A stretch of DNA of 64,000 nucleotides from Streptomyces sp. Ru62 (GTDB lineage: Bacteria > Actinomycetota > Actinomycetes > Streptomycetales > Streptomycetaceae). The notes beneath the pieces are model-generated. The model made no database searches, was not told the DNA's origin, and was given only the letters and a program-made list of their open reading frames with translations. Position 1 is the stretch's first letter, and the number at the start of each line of letters is the position of its first letter. Below, one piece after another: positions 25,409 to 34,016 of the stretch. A program made the translations under genes and the position numbers. Location: NCBI RefSeq assembly GCF_002920615.1, contig NZ_PQSU01000007.1, positions 1-64,000 on the forward strand, read 5' to 3'.

Positions 25409-26371
25409 GTGACTTCCACGACCCACATCAGCAGGTCCATCCGGAGGAACCGAGGCGCGGCGGCGGTCGCCCTCGCGGCGGCTACGGCTCTGCTGGCGGG
25501 CTGTTCCTCCAACGACGGCAAGTCCGACAACCCCCTGTCGGACGACAGCAAGGCCAGCGGCGACACCGTCGTCGTCGGATCCAACAACTTCCCCGAGAGC
25601 ACCCTGCTCGCCGACATCTACGGCGAGGCGCTCAAGGCCAAGGGGATCAAGGTCACGTACAAGCCGAACATCGGCAGCCGCGAGACCACCTACGGGCTGA
25701 TCAAGAACGGTTCCATATCGGTCCTGCCCGAGTACAACGGGGCGCTGCTGGCCTACCTCGACCCGAAGGCCGCCCCGAAGACCCTCGCGGAGACCACGGA
25801 CGCCATCAACGCCAAGCTGGACTCCAAGCTCACGCTGCTCGACCCGGCGTCGGCGCAGGACAAGGACTCGATCACGGTCAACGCGGCCACCGCGAAGAAG
25901 TACCAGCTCACCGAGAAGTCCTCCATCGCCGACCTGAAGGACGTCGCCAAGGACCTGGTCATCGGCGCCTCGCCGGAGTTCCAGACCCGGCAGCAGGGCC
26001 TGGTGGGCCTGAAGTCCGTCTACGGCCTGGAGTTCAAGTCCTTCAAGGCGCTGGACGCGGGCGGCCCGCTCACGCTGGCGGCGCTGAAGAAGGACGCCGT
26101 GCAGGCCGCGGACATCTTCACCACGGACCCGAACATCTCCAAGGAGAAGTTCGTCGTCCTCCAGGACCCGAAGAACCTGTTCGGCTTCGAGAACGTCCAG
26201 CCGCTCACCTACAAGGGCGCGCTGTCCAAGGAGGGCGTCGCCGCGCTCAACGCCGTCTCCGCGAAGCTCGACACCGCGACCCTGCTGGACCTGGACACCC
26301 AGGTGCAGGCCCAGAACAAGGACCCGCTGGACGTCGCCAAGGCGTGGCTGAAGTCGGCGGGTCTGGGCTGA
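25409..26371 (+). CDS. Compatible-solute ABC transporter substrate-binding lipoprotein
   Basis: The 320-residue protein has a lipoprotein signal ending in the lipobox LLAGC at about residue 32 and an OpuAC/OsmF-type binding domain (VVVGSNNFPESTLLADIYGE). It should capture glycine betaine, choline or a related solute for the ATPase and permeases at 18481-20929, from which it is separated by the conservon. GTG at 25409 puts the signal peptide at a normal distance; an ATG at 25367 would add 14 residues. The weakly conserved binding pocket does not let me name the ligand. Confidence 0.88.
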   Translation: MTSTTHISRSIRRNRGAAAVALAAATALLAGCSSNDGKSDNPLSDDSKASGDTVVVGSNNFPESTLLADIYGEALKAKGIKVTYKPNIGSRETTYGLIKNGSISVLPEYNGALLAYLDPKAAPKTLAETTDAINAKLDSKLTLLDPASAQDKDSITVNAATAKKYQLTEKSSIADLKDVAKDLVIGASPEFQTRQQGLVGLKSVYGLEFKSFKALDAGGPLTLAALKKDAVQAADIFTTDPNISKEKFVVLQDPKNLFGFENVQPLTYKGALSKEGVAALNAVSAKLDTATLLDLDTQVQAQNKDPLDVAKAWLKSAGLG

Positions 26372-26388
26372 GGCCGGACCACGCGCAA

Positions 26389-26412
26389 GGGCCGTGACAG
26401 CCGGAACGGCCC
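26389..26412 (+). terminator. Hairpin after the binding-protein gene
   Basis: GGGCCGT at 26389-26395 and ACGGCCC at 26406-26412 are perfect complements across a ten-base loop, 18 bases after the stop codon. No T-tract follows. A plausible Streptomyces-type terminator. Confidence 0.5.
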
Positions 26413-26430
26413 AGGGTGAGCAGACGGAAG

Positions 26431-26498
26431 AGAACGACCCGGACGACCGGAACAACAACCGGAACGTCCGGAATGATTAGGAACTGTCAGGAACGACC
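26431..26498. repeat. Array of seven GGAAC-like elements before the ammonia-lyase homologue
   Basis: Elements of the form GGAACGACC or close variants start at 26431, 26441, 26449, 26461, 26470, 26480 and 26490, so spacing is 8-12 bases and close to one DNA turn. The last element ends directly at the GTG start at 26499 and can serve as its ribosome site (AGGAACGACC). The array may be an operator cluster or a simple slippage product. Confidence 0.55.
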
Positions 26499-28346
26499 GT
26501 GGACCTGCCCACGCGGGTGCCCTCGCAGCCAGGGGACACCCGCGTCCCGCTCGACGGCGGCGGCCTCACCCTCCCCGCCCTGATCCGGCTCGCGGACGGT
26601 ACGGCCGTACCCGCCCTCGACCCCGGCGCCCTGGACCGGGTCCGCCGCGCCCGGGAGACGGCCGACCGGCTCGCCGCCACGGGCCGCTGGTACGGCCGTG
26701 GCACCGGCGTCGGCGCACACCGCTCGGTCGCCGTCGACCCGGCCGAGGAGACCGCCCACGGGCTGCGTCTGCTGCGCAGCCACGCGGGCGGGGCCGGTCC
26801 GCTGCTGCCGGCCCGCACGGTTCGCGCGATGCTCGCGATCCGAGCCAACCAGCTCCTCGCCGGCGGCTCCGGCATCCACCCGTCCTTCGTCACCGCCCTC
26901 ACCGACGCCCTCCGCCTCCGCGTGCACCCGGCGGTCAACGAGTACGGTGGCGTCGGCACCGGCGACCTGACGGCCCTGGCCCAGACCGGCCTGACCCTCC
27001 TCGGCGAACGCCCTTGGCTGACACCGGACGACTCGGCGACCCCACCTCACGCGGACGGAACCGTGCCGACGGGGGAGCCGGCGGGGGCCGGGCCGGAGCT
27101 CGGGGTCGGCGAGGCGCCGGGTGGGGGGTCGGCGGGTGGTGACGTGGGTACTGCGGAGTGGGCGGCGGTCGGATCGGGGGCCGGGCCGGCGGAGGGGCCG
27201 GGTGGGGGTGCGCTCGGTGCGGAGTGGTCGCCTTCCGACGCCAGGGCCCTCGGTACCGTCGGCGTTGGTGCGCAACGACCGGTCCCGGCAGCGGCGGATC
27301 CGACCGGGACGGTCGAGGCCGCGCATCTCGGCGAGGCCGGCCCCCGGGGCGTCGGCGAGGGAGACCGGACCACCGGTGAGCTGCCCGCCCCGGTCACCCT
27401 GCGGGCCGGCGACGCCCTCGCGCTGCTCAGCAGCAACGCCCTCGCCCTCGCACAGGCCGCCCTCGCCGGACACGAGACCGAACTGCTGCTGCGGGCCACG
27501 CACGTGGTCGCGGCACTGTCCCTCGCCGCCGTGTCGGGCTCCGCGGAGGCGTACGCCGCGCCGGTGCACGCCCTGCGGCCCTACCCGGGCCCGGCCCGTG
27601 CCGCCGCCGAGGTACGGCGTCTGCTCGGCCTGCCCGACGACCCGGCGACGGGCGTGGGGAACGGGCTCCCCGCAGCGGACCGGCGGATCCAGGACCCGTA
27701 CGGATTCCGCGCGTTCCCGCAGGTGCACGGCGCCGCCCTCGAAGCCTCGGCCGCGCTGCGCCGGATCGTCGAGACCGAGATCAACTGCCCCTCGGAGAAC
27801 CCCGTCCTGACCCCGGACGGCCACCTCTACCACCACGGCGGCTTCTTCGCCGCCCCTCTCGCGCTGGCGCTGGACGGCCTGAACCTCGCCCTGCTGAAGA
27901 CCGCTCAGCTCTCCGCCGCACGCCTGTCCGCACTGAGCCGCCCCGACCTCACCGGCCTGCCCGCGTTTCTCGCCACCGGCCCGGCCGGCAGCTCCGGCAC
28001 GATGATCCTGGAGTACACCGCCAACTCGGCGCTCGCCGAGCTGCGTTCCAGCGCCGCCGCGCCGGCCTCGGCCGGACACGCCGTCCTCTCCCACGGCCTG
28101 GAGGAGGCCGCCGGCTTCGCCGGGCAGGCGGCCCGCCAGACGGAACGGGCCCGCGCCGCCTACGCCACCGTCCTCGCCTGCGAACTGGTGTCCGCCGTCA
28201 GGGCCCTGCGTCTCCACCCGGAGCCGCCGGCCTTCCCCGCCCTCACCCTCGCCGCCGCCGTTCTCCCCACCGGCCTGGAGGACCGCCCGCTGAGCGGCGA
28301 CATCGAGGCGGCGACGGAACTCCTGCCCCGACTCGCCGAGTTCTGA
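26499..28346 (+). CDS. Ammonia-lyase superfamily protein with atypical MIO motif
   Basis: The 615-residue protein is related to histidine/aromatic amino acid ammonia-lyases. Recognisable blocks are WYGRGTGVG near 64, YGFRAFPQVHG, NCPSENPVL and GTMILEYTANSALAELR. The segment that normally reads GSVGASGDL, whose Ala-Ser-Gly cyclises to the MIO electrophile, here reads GGVGTGDL (residues 150-157), so the usual serine is absent. Residues of about 175-295 are a Gly/Ala/Pro/Glu-rich insert of unusual codon use. Catalysis by the standard mechanism is doubtful. GTG start. The last codons and stop fall in the first unit of a 14-base tandem repeat. Confidence 0.8.
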   Translation: MDLPTRVPSQPGDTRVPLDGGGLTLPALIRLADGTAVPALDPGALDRVRRARETADRLAATGRWYGRGTGVGAHRSVAVDPAEETAHGLRLLRSHAGGAGPLLPARTVRAMLAIRANQLLAGGSGIHPSFVTALTDALRLRVHPAVNEYGGVGTGDLTALAQTGLTLLGERPWLTPDDSATPPHADGTVPTGEPAGAGPELGVGEAPGGGSAGGDVGTAEWAAVGSGAGPAEGPGGGALGAEWSPSDARALGTVGVGAQRPVPAAADPTGTVEAAHLGEAGPRGVGEGDRTTGELPAPVTLRAGDALALLSSNALALAQAALAGHETELLLRATHVVAALSLAAVSGSAEAYAAPVHALRPYPGPARAAAEVRRLLGLPDDPATGVGNGLPAADRRIQDPYGFRAFPQVHGAALEASAALRRIVETEINCPSENPVLTPDGHLYHHGGFFAAPLALALDGLNLALLKTAQLSAARLSALSRPDLTGLPAFLATGPAGSSGTMILEYTANSALAELRSSAAAPASAGHAVLSHGLEEAAGFAGQAARQTERARAAYATVLACELVSAVRALRLHPEPPAFPALTLAAAVLPTGLEDRPLSGDIEAATELLPRLAEF

Positions 28347-28390
28347 GCGCCGAGTTCTGAGCGCCGAGTTCTGAGCGCCGAGTTCTGAGC
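28335..28390. repeat. Four exact 14-bp tandem repeats spanning the lyase stop codon
   Basis: GCCGAGTTCTGAGC occurs four times in a row. The first copy contains the last codons and TGA stop of the ammonia-lyase homologue, so the gene end has been copied three more times into the spacer. The remainder of the gap (28391-28526) is purine-rich and shows no gene. Confidence 0.95.
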
Positions 28391-28526
28391 GAAGGAGGGT
28401 GAGGGCGGGAGCGGTGAGCGGGGGAGTGGTGAGCGCGGGCGTGCTGAGCTGCGTTCGATGTGGGCGTGGACGAGGGCACGGCCGAGGTCTCCGCACATGC
28501 CCTCATCCACGCGCTCCACAGGAGGC

Positions 28527-28982
28527 TCAGAGGTCGAACTCGTGCGGCGGCAGGTCCAGCGCGTAGCACGCCTCACGCACCACGGCCTGCTCGTCCTTGT
28601 CGAAGTCGCCGTCCGCGCCGCCGATGACGATGCCGATCTGGATGACGGCCCGCGCCTCGGCCGGCTTCTTCTTCGCCTTGGCGACCTCCTGCAGCACGCT
28701 CACCTTGCCGAAGGCGAAGTCCCTCGTCAGCTTGTCCAGGTTCTCCTCGAAGCGCCGGCGGAGGTCGTCCGCCGGGAAGTTCTGCAACACCTCGTTGGTG
28801 GCGATGAGCTGAGCCACCCGCTGCCGCTCCGACGGATCCACCGTCCCGTCGGCGGCGGCCACCAGCGCGCACATCGCCATGCTCGCATCGCGGAACGCGC
28901 CGCTCTTCAGGTCGTTCTTCTTCGCCACCAACTGCGTCTGCATCTGCGACGCCGACTCCTTGATGCGGTCCCACAGGGCCAT
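28527..28982 (-). CDS. TerB-family tellurite-resistance-like protein
   Basis: The 151-residue cytoplasmic protein begins MALWDRIKESASQMQTQLVA and has the all-helical TerB fold with acidic metal-site motifs DGTVDPSE near 47 and GADGDFDKDE near 126. TerB proteins bind divalent metal and belong to the Ter stress system; no other ter genes are nearby. The ATG at 28982 fits the GAGGAG ribosome site; a GTG two codons upstream is too close to it. It diverges from an ArsR-like regulator across a shared promoter with an inverted repeat. Confidence 0.9.
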   Translation of the reverse strand: MALWDRIKESASQMQTQLVAKKNDLKSGAFRDASMAMCALVAAADGTVDPSERQRVAQLIATNEVLQNFPADDLRRRFEENLDKLTRDFAFGKVSVLQEVAKAKKKPAEARAVIQIGIVIGGADGDFDKDEQAVVREACYALDLPPHEFDL

Positions 28983-29032
28983 GCGCACTCCTCATATCGT
29001 CCGCCGGGTGCTTCCGGCAGCCCGACAGTAAC

Positions 29033-29050
29033 TTCTACAGCAACGTAGAA
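29033..29050. promoter_or_regulatory. Inverted repeat TTCTAC-N6-GTAGAA between terB and the regulator
   Basis: TTCTAC at 29033-29038 and GTAGAA at 29045-29050 are exact reverse complements in an AT-richer stretch between the divergent terB and ArsR-like genes. Position and symmetry suit an operator for the regulator encoded at 29163. No footprint evidence is available. Confidence 0.5.
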
Positions 29051-29162
29051 ACTAATGGGGCGGCCGGGTAGTTCCGGAGATCTACACTGAGTCCGCGGAC
29101 ACGGCGTACACAGCCGGTACACAGCGACGAACCCAGGACGAACCCAGCGGAGGAAGGCGACA

Positions 29163-29531
29163 GTGGCGACAGCGCCCGGCACCGGCCACCAGAACCCCTC
29201 CGCCGAGGTGCTCGCCGAGGCGGCCGCCGCCTTCGGTCTGCTCGCCGCGCCCGCCCGGCTGCACATCGTGTGGGCGCTGACTCAGGGCGAGAGCGACGTG
29301 ACCGGCCTCGCCGAGCGGGTCGGCGGCGCCCTGCCCGCCGTCAGCCAGCACCTGACCAAGCTCAAACTCGCCGGTCTCGTCCGCTCCCGCCGCGAGGGCC
29401 GCCGCCAGGTCTACTTCGTCGACACCGCGGAACAGGCCGCCGTGGTCGACGTCGTACGCCTCCTCGTCGGCCGGCTCGCCGAGCGGGAGGCACCCGCCGC
29501 CGTCCCGGCCCACCGGCTCCCCGACCTCTGA
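29163..29531 (+). CDS. ArsR-family winged-helix regulator
   Basis: The 122-residue protein has an ArsR-type winged helix at about 20-100, with [13 protein letters not shown], recognition-helix region [17 protein letters not shown] and wing [12 protein letters not shown]. It contains no cysteine, so a metal-thiolate sensor site is not present; ligand unknown. GTG start. It probably represses itself and perhaps the divergent terB gene through the repeat at 29033-29050. Confidence 0.85.
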   Translation: MATAPGTGHQNPSAEVLAEAAAAFGLLAAPARLHIVWALTQGESDVTGLAERVGGALPAVSQHLTKLKLAGLVRSRREGRRQVYFVDTAEQAAVVDVVRLLVGRLAEREAPAAVPAHRLPDL

Positions 29532-29890
29532 TCGCGGGACCGGCACCGTCCTCCAGAAGCTCCGGCATCCGGACACCGGCCCGCGCGCATTCACCGCCGC
29601 CGAGACCGACGCCCAGGCCCAGACCCAGACTGAGGCCCTGGTCATGTTGTTGTTGCTGCGCAGCGGTCGCCGGACAGTGGCGCCCCTGGCGGCCAGGCGG
29701 CCCGGCTCGGTCGGCTGGGTGGCCCGCCACGGTCGGCGTGTGCCGTAACCCGCCTTCGTGCTCGGCCCGGCACCAACGCCTGTCCCGGGGCGGGTGTGCG
29801 CTTTCCCGCCCCGAGGCCGGGTTGTACAGTTGCGCAACATGGCAAGCGTTGCCGCAAAGTGAGGCAAGCGAGACAAGGAAGGGGGCGGTC
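29532..29890. other. 359-base intergenic region without a supported gene
   Basis: GC-rich spacer between the ArsR-like gene and tatA. Short open frames (for example 34 codons from 29644) lack ribosome sites and homologues known to me. Near the end, 29830-29853 holds the palindrome TTGCGCAA and the repeat GGCAA-GCG-TTGCC just upstream of the tatA ribosome site, a candidate control element. Confidence 0.5.
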
Positions 29891-30070
29891 ATGCTCCGCA
29901 ACGGACTTGAGCCCTGGCATCTGCTGATCGTCGCGGTCGTGTTCCTCCTGCTGTTCGGGTCCCGGAAGCTCCCCGACACCGCCCGGGCGCTGGGCAAGTC
30001 CATGCGCATCCTCAAGAGCGAGGCCAAGGCGATGAAGGAAGAGGACGGTACGCAGGGCTCCGCCGGCTGA
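29891..30070 (+). CDS. tatA: Short TatA-family protein translocase subunit
   Basis: The 59-residue protein has the TatA layout: a hydrophobic helix (about 10-23, [19 protein letters not shown]), a hinge, then the amphipathic helix [21 protein letters not shown]. TatA oligomers form the pore for twin-arginine export. It is shorter than the usual Streptomyces TatA (about 90-100 residues) and has no tatC nearby, so it is probably a paralogue. The ATG follows GGAAGGGGG. It converges on spo0M with a 25-base gap. Confidence 0.88.
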   Translation: MLRNGLEPWHLLIVAVVFLLLFGSRKLPDTARALGKSMRILKSEAKAMKEEDGTQGSAG

Positions 30071-30095
30071 GCGGCCCCCTCCTCCCGCTTCTCTC

Positions 30096-31088
30096 CTACC
30101 CTTCGTCGCCCTCGTCCTCCTCTCCCTCGAAGAAGTCCCCGATCTCGTCGACGACTTCCGCGGCCACCATGCCGCCCACGACACCCACGGCGAGGCCCGC
30201 CGCACCGGCGGCCACGGCCGTGCCCAGGCCCGGGCCGGAGCGGTGGGCGTCGACGGAGTGGAGACCGGGCTGGTGCGCGCCGCCGTGGCCGTACGCCGCA
30301 TGGCTGTCGTAGGCGTCGCGGTGCTCGGTCACCTGGCGGATCCAGCCGTCCACCTCTCTCTGCCAGTCGAGGGTCGGCGCGTCCTCGTGACGCACGGTGA
30401 AACGGGTCAGGGCGTCGTGCCCCGATGACCACAGGCCGCCCCGCTTGTCCGCCTCCAGGACCACCTCCACGCCCAGGGGCGAGGCGAGGAAGGTCAGCTC
30501 GATCTCGTTCACCGCGTGCGCGTACTGAGGGGCCGGGGTCAGCTCGATCTCCTGGTAGAACGGCAACTGCTGCCCCGTACCGCCGATGCGGCCGTACTCC
30601 AGGTCGGCCGAGCGGAAGCCGAAGCCCAGTGCGCCGAGGGCCTCCAGCACGGCCTCCTGCACGGGCAGGGGACGGACGGCGAGCGGATCCAGGTCGCCCT
30701 TGTCCCGGGCGCCGGCCACCGCGACCTCGGTCCGCACGCCCAGCACGATGCCGAGCGGCTGCCCGTACAGTTCGGTCACCGGGGTCTCCCAAGGGAGCGG
30801 GACACTGAACGGCAGTTCGCGTTCCTCCTGTTCGCCGAGTCGGAAACCGCCGCCGACGGTGAACCGCTCGAAGGCGACCGTGCCCTCGCTCTCGCCCTCC
30901 GCGTGCTCCGCCTCCACACGGGCGATCAGCTCCAGGCCGATGTGTTCGACCTCCACGGCCGTCGCACCGCCCCGCAGCAGGACCCGGCCCGACAGGGTGC
31001 CGCCGGGCAGCGCCGCGCCGCCGTCCAGCACCGTGTCCACGGAGGGGCCGCCGACCCCGATCGCGCCCAGCAGCCTCTTGAACACCAT
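30096..31088 (-). CDS. spo0M: Spo0M-family sporulation control protein
   Basis: The 330-residue protein has an arrestin-like Spo0M domain over about 1-250, with VDTVLDGGAALPGGTLSGRV near 17 and HIGLELIARVE near 50. Spo0M affects sporulation in Bacillus; its Streptomyces role is unclear. The C-terminus has a His/Gly-rich stretch, then a Gly/Ala/Val segment (AAGAAGLAVGVVGGMVAAEV) and an acidic tail. Start ATG at 31088. Confidence 0.88.
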   Translation of the reverse strand: MVFKRLLGAIGVGGPSVDTVLDGGAALPGGTLSGRVLLRGGATAVEVEHIGLELIARVEAEHAEGESEGTVAFERFTVGGGFRLGEQEERELPFSVPLPWETPVTELYGQPLGIVLGVRTEVAVAGARDKGDLDPLAVRPLPVQEAVLEALGALGFGFRSADLEYGRIGGTGQQLPFYQEIELTPAPQYAHAVNEIELTFLASPLGVEVVLEADKRGGLWSSGHDALTRFTVRHEDAPTLDWQREVDGWIRQVTEHRDAYDSHAAYGHGGAHQPGLHSVDAHRSGPGLGTAVAAGAAGLAVGVVGGMVAAEVVDEIGDFFEGEEDEGDEG

Positions 31089-31312
31089 GCCGTAGCTCCT
31101 TCGTTCATCGCGTCACCCGGGCGGCTCCATCGCCGTCCGACTGCCCGATGAACTCCCGGCGAGCGCAAAGAAGTTCCCAAGTCACCTGTTCGGGGGACCT
31201 CTGGCCTGTGATCCGGCCCGGTTCCGGCCTCCTCCGCTCCGGGGAACCAAGCAGGGGTCCGTCCCCCCCCGCACCGAGGCCCGGCCAAGGCCACTCGACC
31301 ACCGAGACCGGC

Positions 31313-31410
31313 GCCAAAGCCACTCCATCACCGACACCCGGCATCGGCGCCGTCACCCGCCGCCAAAGCCACTCCGTCACCGACACCCGGCATCGGCGCC
31401 GTCACCCGCC
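31313..31410. repeat. Two 49-bp tandem repeats
   Basis: The units at 31313-31361 and 31362-31410 start with GCCAAAGCCACTCC and differ at one base. A shortened, diverged copy precedes them at 31284-31312, and a third copy begins and breaks off at 31411. Confidence 0.9.
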
Positions 31411-31420
31411 GCCAAGACGG

Positions 31421-31489
31421 CCCAGCGCCGAGAACGGGCCCAGCGTCAAGGACGACCCAGCGCCGAGAACGGCCCAGCGTCAAGGACGG
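31421..31489. repeat. Alternating 17-bp tandem repeats
   Basis: CCCAGCGCCGAGAACGG and CCCAGCGTCAAGGACGA alternate twice with a period of 17 bases. The array lies after the 3' end of the DUF6114 gene. Confidence 0.85.
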
Positions 31490-31541
31490 CCCGGCGCGCA
31501 CCGAGCCCGCGCTGGGCCGGCATCCTCGTCCAGGCTCCGGG

Positions 31542-31991
31542 TCAGGCCGTGCCCGCGCCCTCCGACGTCAGGGTGTGTGCCTCGGCCCGCTGCTGCTTGC
31601 GGCGTTTGCGGCGGCTGACGCGTGGTTCCTGGTCCGGGAGCCAGCCGAAGGCGAGGCAGCTGCCGATGGCGCCGAGGAGCAGGCCGATGAAGAAGCCGCC
31701 CAGGTTGGAGGTGAGCCAGCTGCCCAGGGAGAGCAGGATGCCGGTGATGGAGTAGAAGAGCCGCTGGGAGGGGTTGAAGAGGATCAGCAGGCCCAGCAGC
31801 ACCATGAGGGTCGGCAGCAGATAGCCGGCCAGGCCCTGCATGCCGATGTGCAGTACGACCTTCAGCGAGGCCTTCTCGGTGAGCAGGATCTCGCCGCCGC
31901 CGAGGGCGAGCAGCAGCCCGCCCCAGAACGGCCGGCGGGCCCGCCATCCGCGAAAGGCGAGCCTCGGTCCTGGACGTGGACGCTCCGGCAC
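31542..31991 (-). CDS. DUF6114 membrane protein
   Basis: A protein of about 149 residues with four hydrophobic segments, beginning with FWGGLLLALGGGEILLTEK and ending with a basic tail SRRKRRKQQR. It matches the Streptomyces DUF6114 family that travels with DUF6230. The start is uncertain: GTG at 31991 lies just after the upstream stop, while TTG at 32003 would overlap it by seven bases; neither has a good ribosome site. Function unknown; it is co-transcribed with the next gene upstream. Confidence 0.8.
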   Translation of the reverse strand: MPERPRPGPRLAFRGWRARRPFWGGLLLALGGGEILLTEKASLKVVLHIGMQGLAGYLLPTLMVLLGLLILFNPSQRLFYSITGILLSLGSWLTSNLGGFFIGLLLGAIGSCLAFGWLPDQEPRVSRRKRRKQQRAEAHTLTSEGAGTA

Positions 31992-31996
31992 GGCGA

Positions 31997-32707
31997 TCAG
32001 CAACCCGAGTCGCTGAAGCGCAGTTTGAGACCCGGCAGCTTGAACACACCAGCCGTCGTGGCGTAGTTGGTCTGCCGCAGGTTAGCGATCCGCACGGTGT
32101 CGGCCTGCTGGCTGAAGACGCCGATCGGACCCTTCACACCCGCCTTGTTCAACGTGCTGGCGTCGTTGCCGATCTCGATGTTGTTGAACGCCGCGTCACC
32201 GGACAGCTCGGTGGAGTCGGTGGTCAGGTCGGTCGCGCTGACCTTCTCGGACCCGCCTCCCGCGGTGATCAGCAGGTTGGTTCCGCCCAGGTCGACGCTC
32301 TGGCACAGCTTGGTGAGCGTGGCGTGCTTGATCGCGGAGGTGACGACGAGCACCTGGCCGCCGGTGTCCCCGGCGTTGGGGCTGCCCTCCGCCATGTTGT
32401 CGAGCCCGCCGAACTGCTCGAATCCGGTGCCGTTGAGTTCCGTGGCGGTGACCGTGAACGGCATGCCGGAGATGGAGAACTGCACACCCAGCGCTCCCTG
32501 CGCGGTGAGGACCGCGAGGCCGGCGGCGACCAGGGTGGCGGGCACCGCCATCACGGCGGCCCGGCGGGCCCGGACGCGCCCGCGTCTCTCGCCGGCGGTG
32601 GTCCCGGCGGCGTTCCGGGCTTCGGGCGGGGTGTCGCTTCCCGGGGTGTCGCTTCCCGGGCTGTCGGGGGTGTTGCCGGTGGACGGGACGTCCGGGGACG
32701 AGGCCAT
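31997..32707 (-). CDS. DUF6230 membrane-anchored/secreted protein
   Basis: The 236-residue protein has a long Ser/Pro-rich N-terminus, one hydrophobic segment (AVPATLVAAGLAVLTAQGAL) at about 45-65, and an extracellular domain with KHATLTKLCQSVDL, two cysteines and a C-terminal SDSGC. This is the DUF6230 family usually paired with DUF6114, as here. ATG at 32707 follows GGGAGCAG; an ATG at 32719 is less well placed. Two copies of GGGAAGCGACACCCC in the N-terminal coding DNA give a short repeat PGSDTPGSDT. Confidence 0.82.
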   Translation of the reverse strand: MASSPDVPSTGNTPDSPGSDTPGSDTPPEARNAAGTTAGERRGRVRARRAAVMAVPATLVAAGLAVLTAQGALGVQFSISGMPFTVTATELNGTGFEQFGGLDNMAEGSPNAGDTGGQVLVVTSAIKHATLTKLCQSVDLGGTNLLITAGGGSEKVSATDLTTDSTELSGDAAFNNIEIGNDASTLNKAGVKGPIGVFSQQADTVRIANLRQTNYATTAGVFKLPGLKLRFSDSGC

Positions 32708-32850
32708 GTCTGCTCCCATGAGCGCGGGTCAATGCGGGTTGGGCTTCAGTGGCGCGGTGTCCTGGCGCGGACAGCGGATGCCGCGCACGTCTCCTCGCAA
32801 CTCCCGGCGGGCGCAAGGGCTTTCTCGTTACGCGGCAGTAGCCTTCGAGG

Positions 32851-32880
32851 AAGTTACCGCCGGTTACATTCAGGGGTCAA
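32851..32880 (-). promoter_or_regulatory. Candidate promoter for the DUF6230-DUF6114 unit
   Basis: On the minus strand, TTGACC (32880-32875) and TAACTT (32856-32851) are separated by 18 bases, a reasonable vegetative-type promoter about 140 bases before the DUF6230 start. Confidence 0.4.
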
Positions 32881-32891
32881 GGGAGATGTGA

Positions 32892-33998
<1,107 letters not shown>

Positions 33999-34016
33999 CC
34001 GACCGGATCGTCTGCT

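Larger units (their letters stand above)
31089..31541. other. 453-base intergenic region rich in tandem repeats
   Basis: No gene is supported between spo0M and the DUF6114 gene. The half nearest the spo0M start (31089-31220) is AT-richer and probably holds the spo0M promoter. The rest is taken up by two tandem-repeat arrays described separately at 31313-31410 and 31421-31489. Confidence 0.6.

Noticed and set aside
29540..29645. Minus-strand frame starting [14 protein letters not shown], with three closely spaced Trp codons, considered as a trp-type leader peptide
   Set aside because: No tryptophan gene follows in that direction and no ribosome site is clear.
29644..29748. 34-codon frame starting [12 protein letters not shown] between the ArsR-like gene and tatA
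   Set aside because: No ribosome site and no match to known leader peptides.
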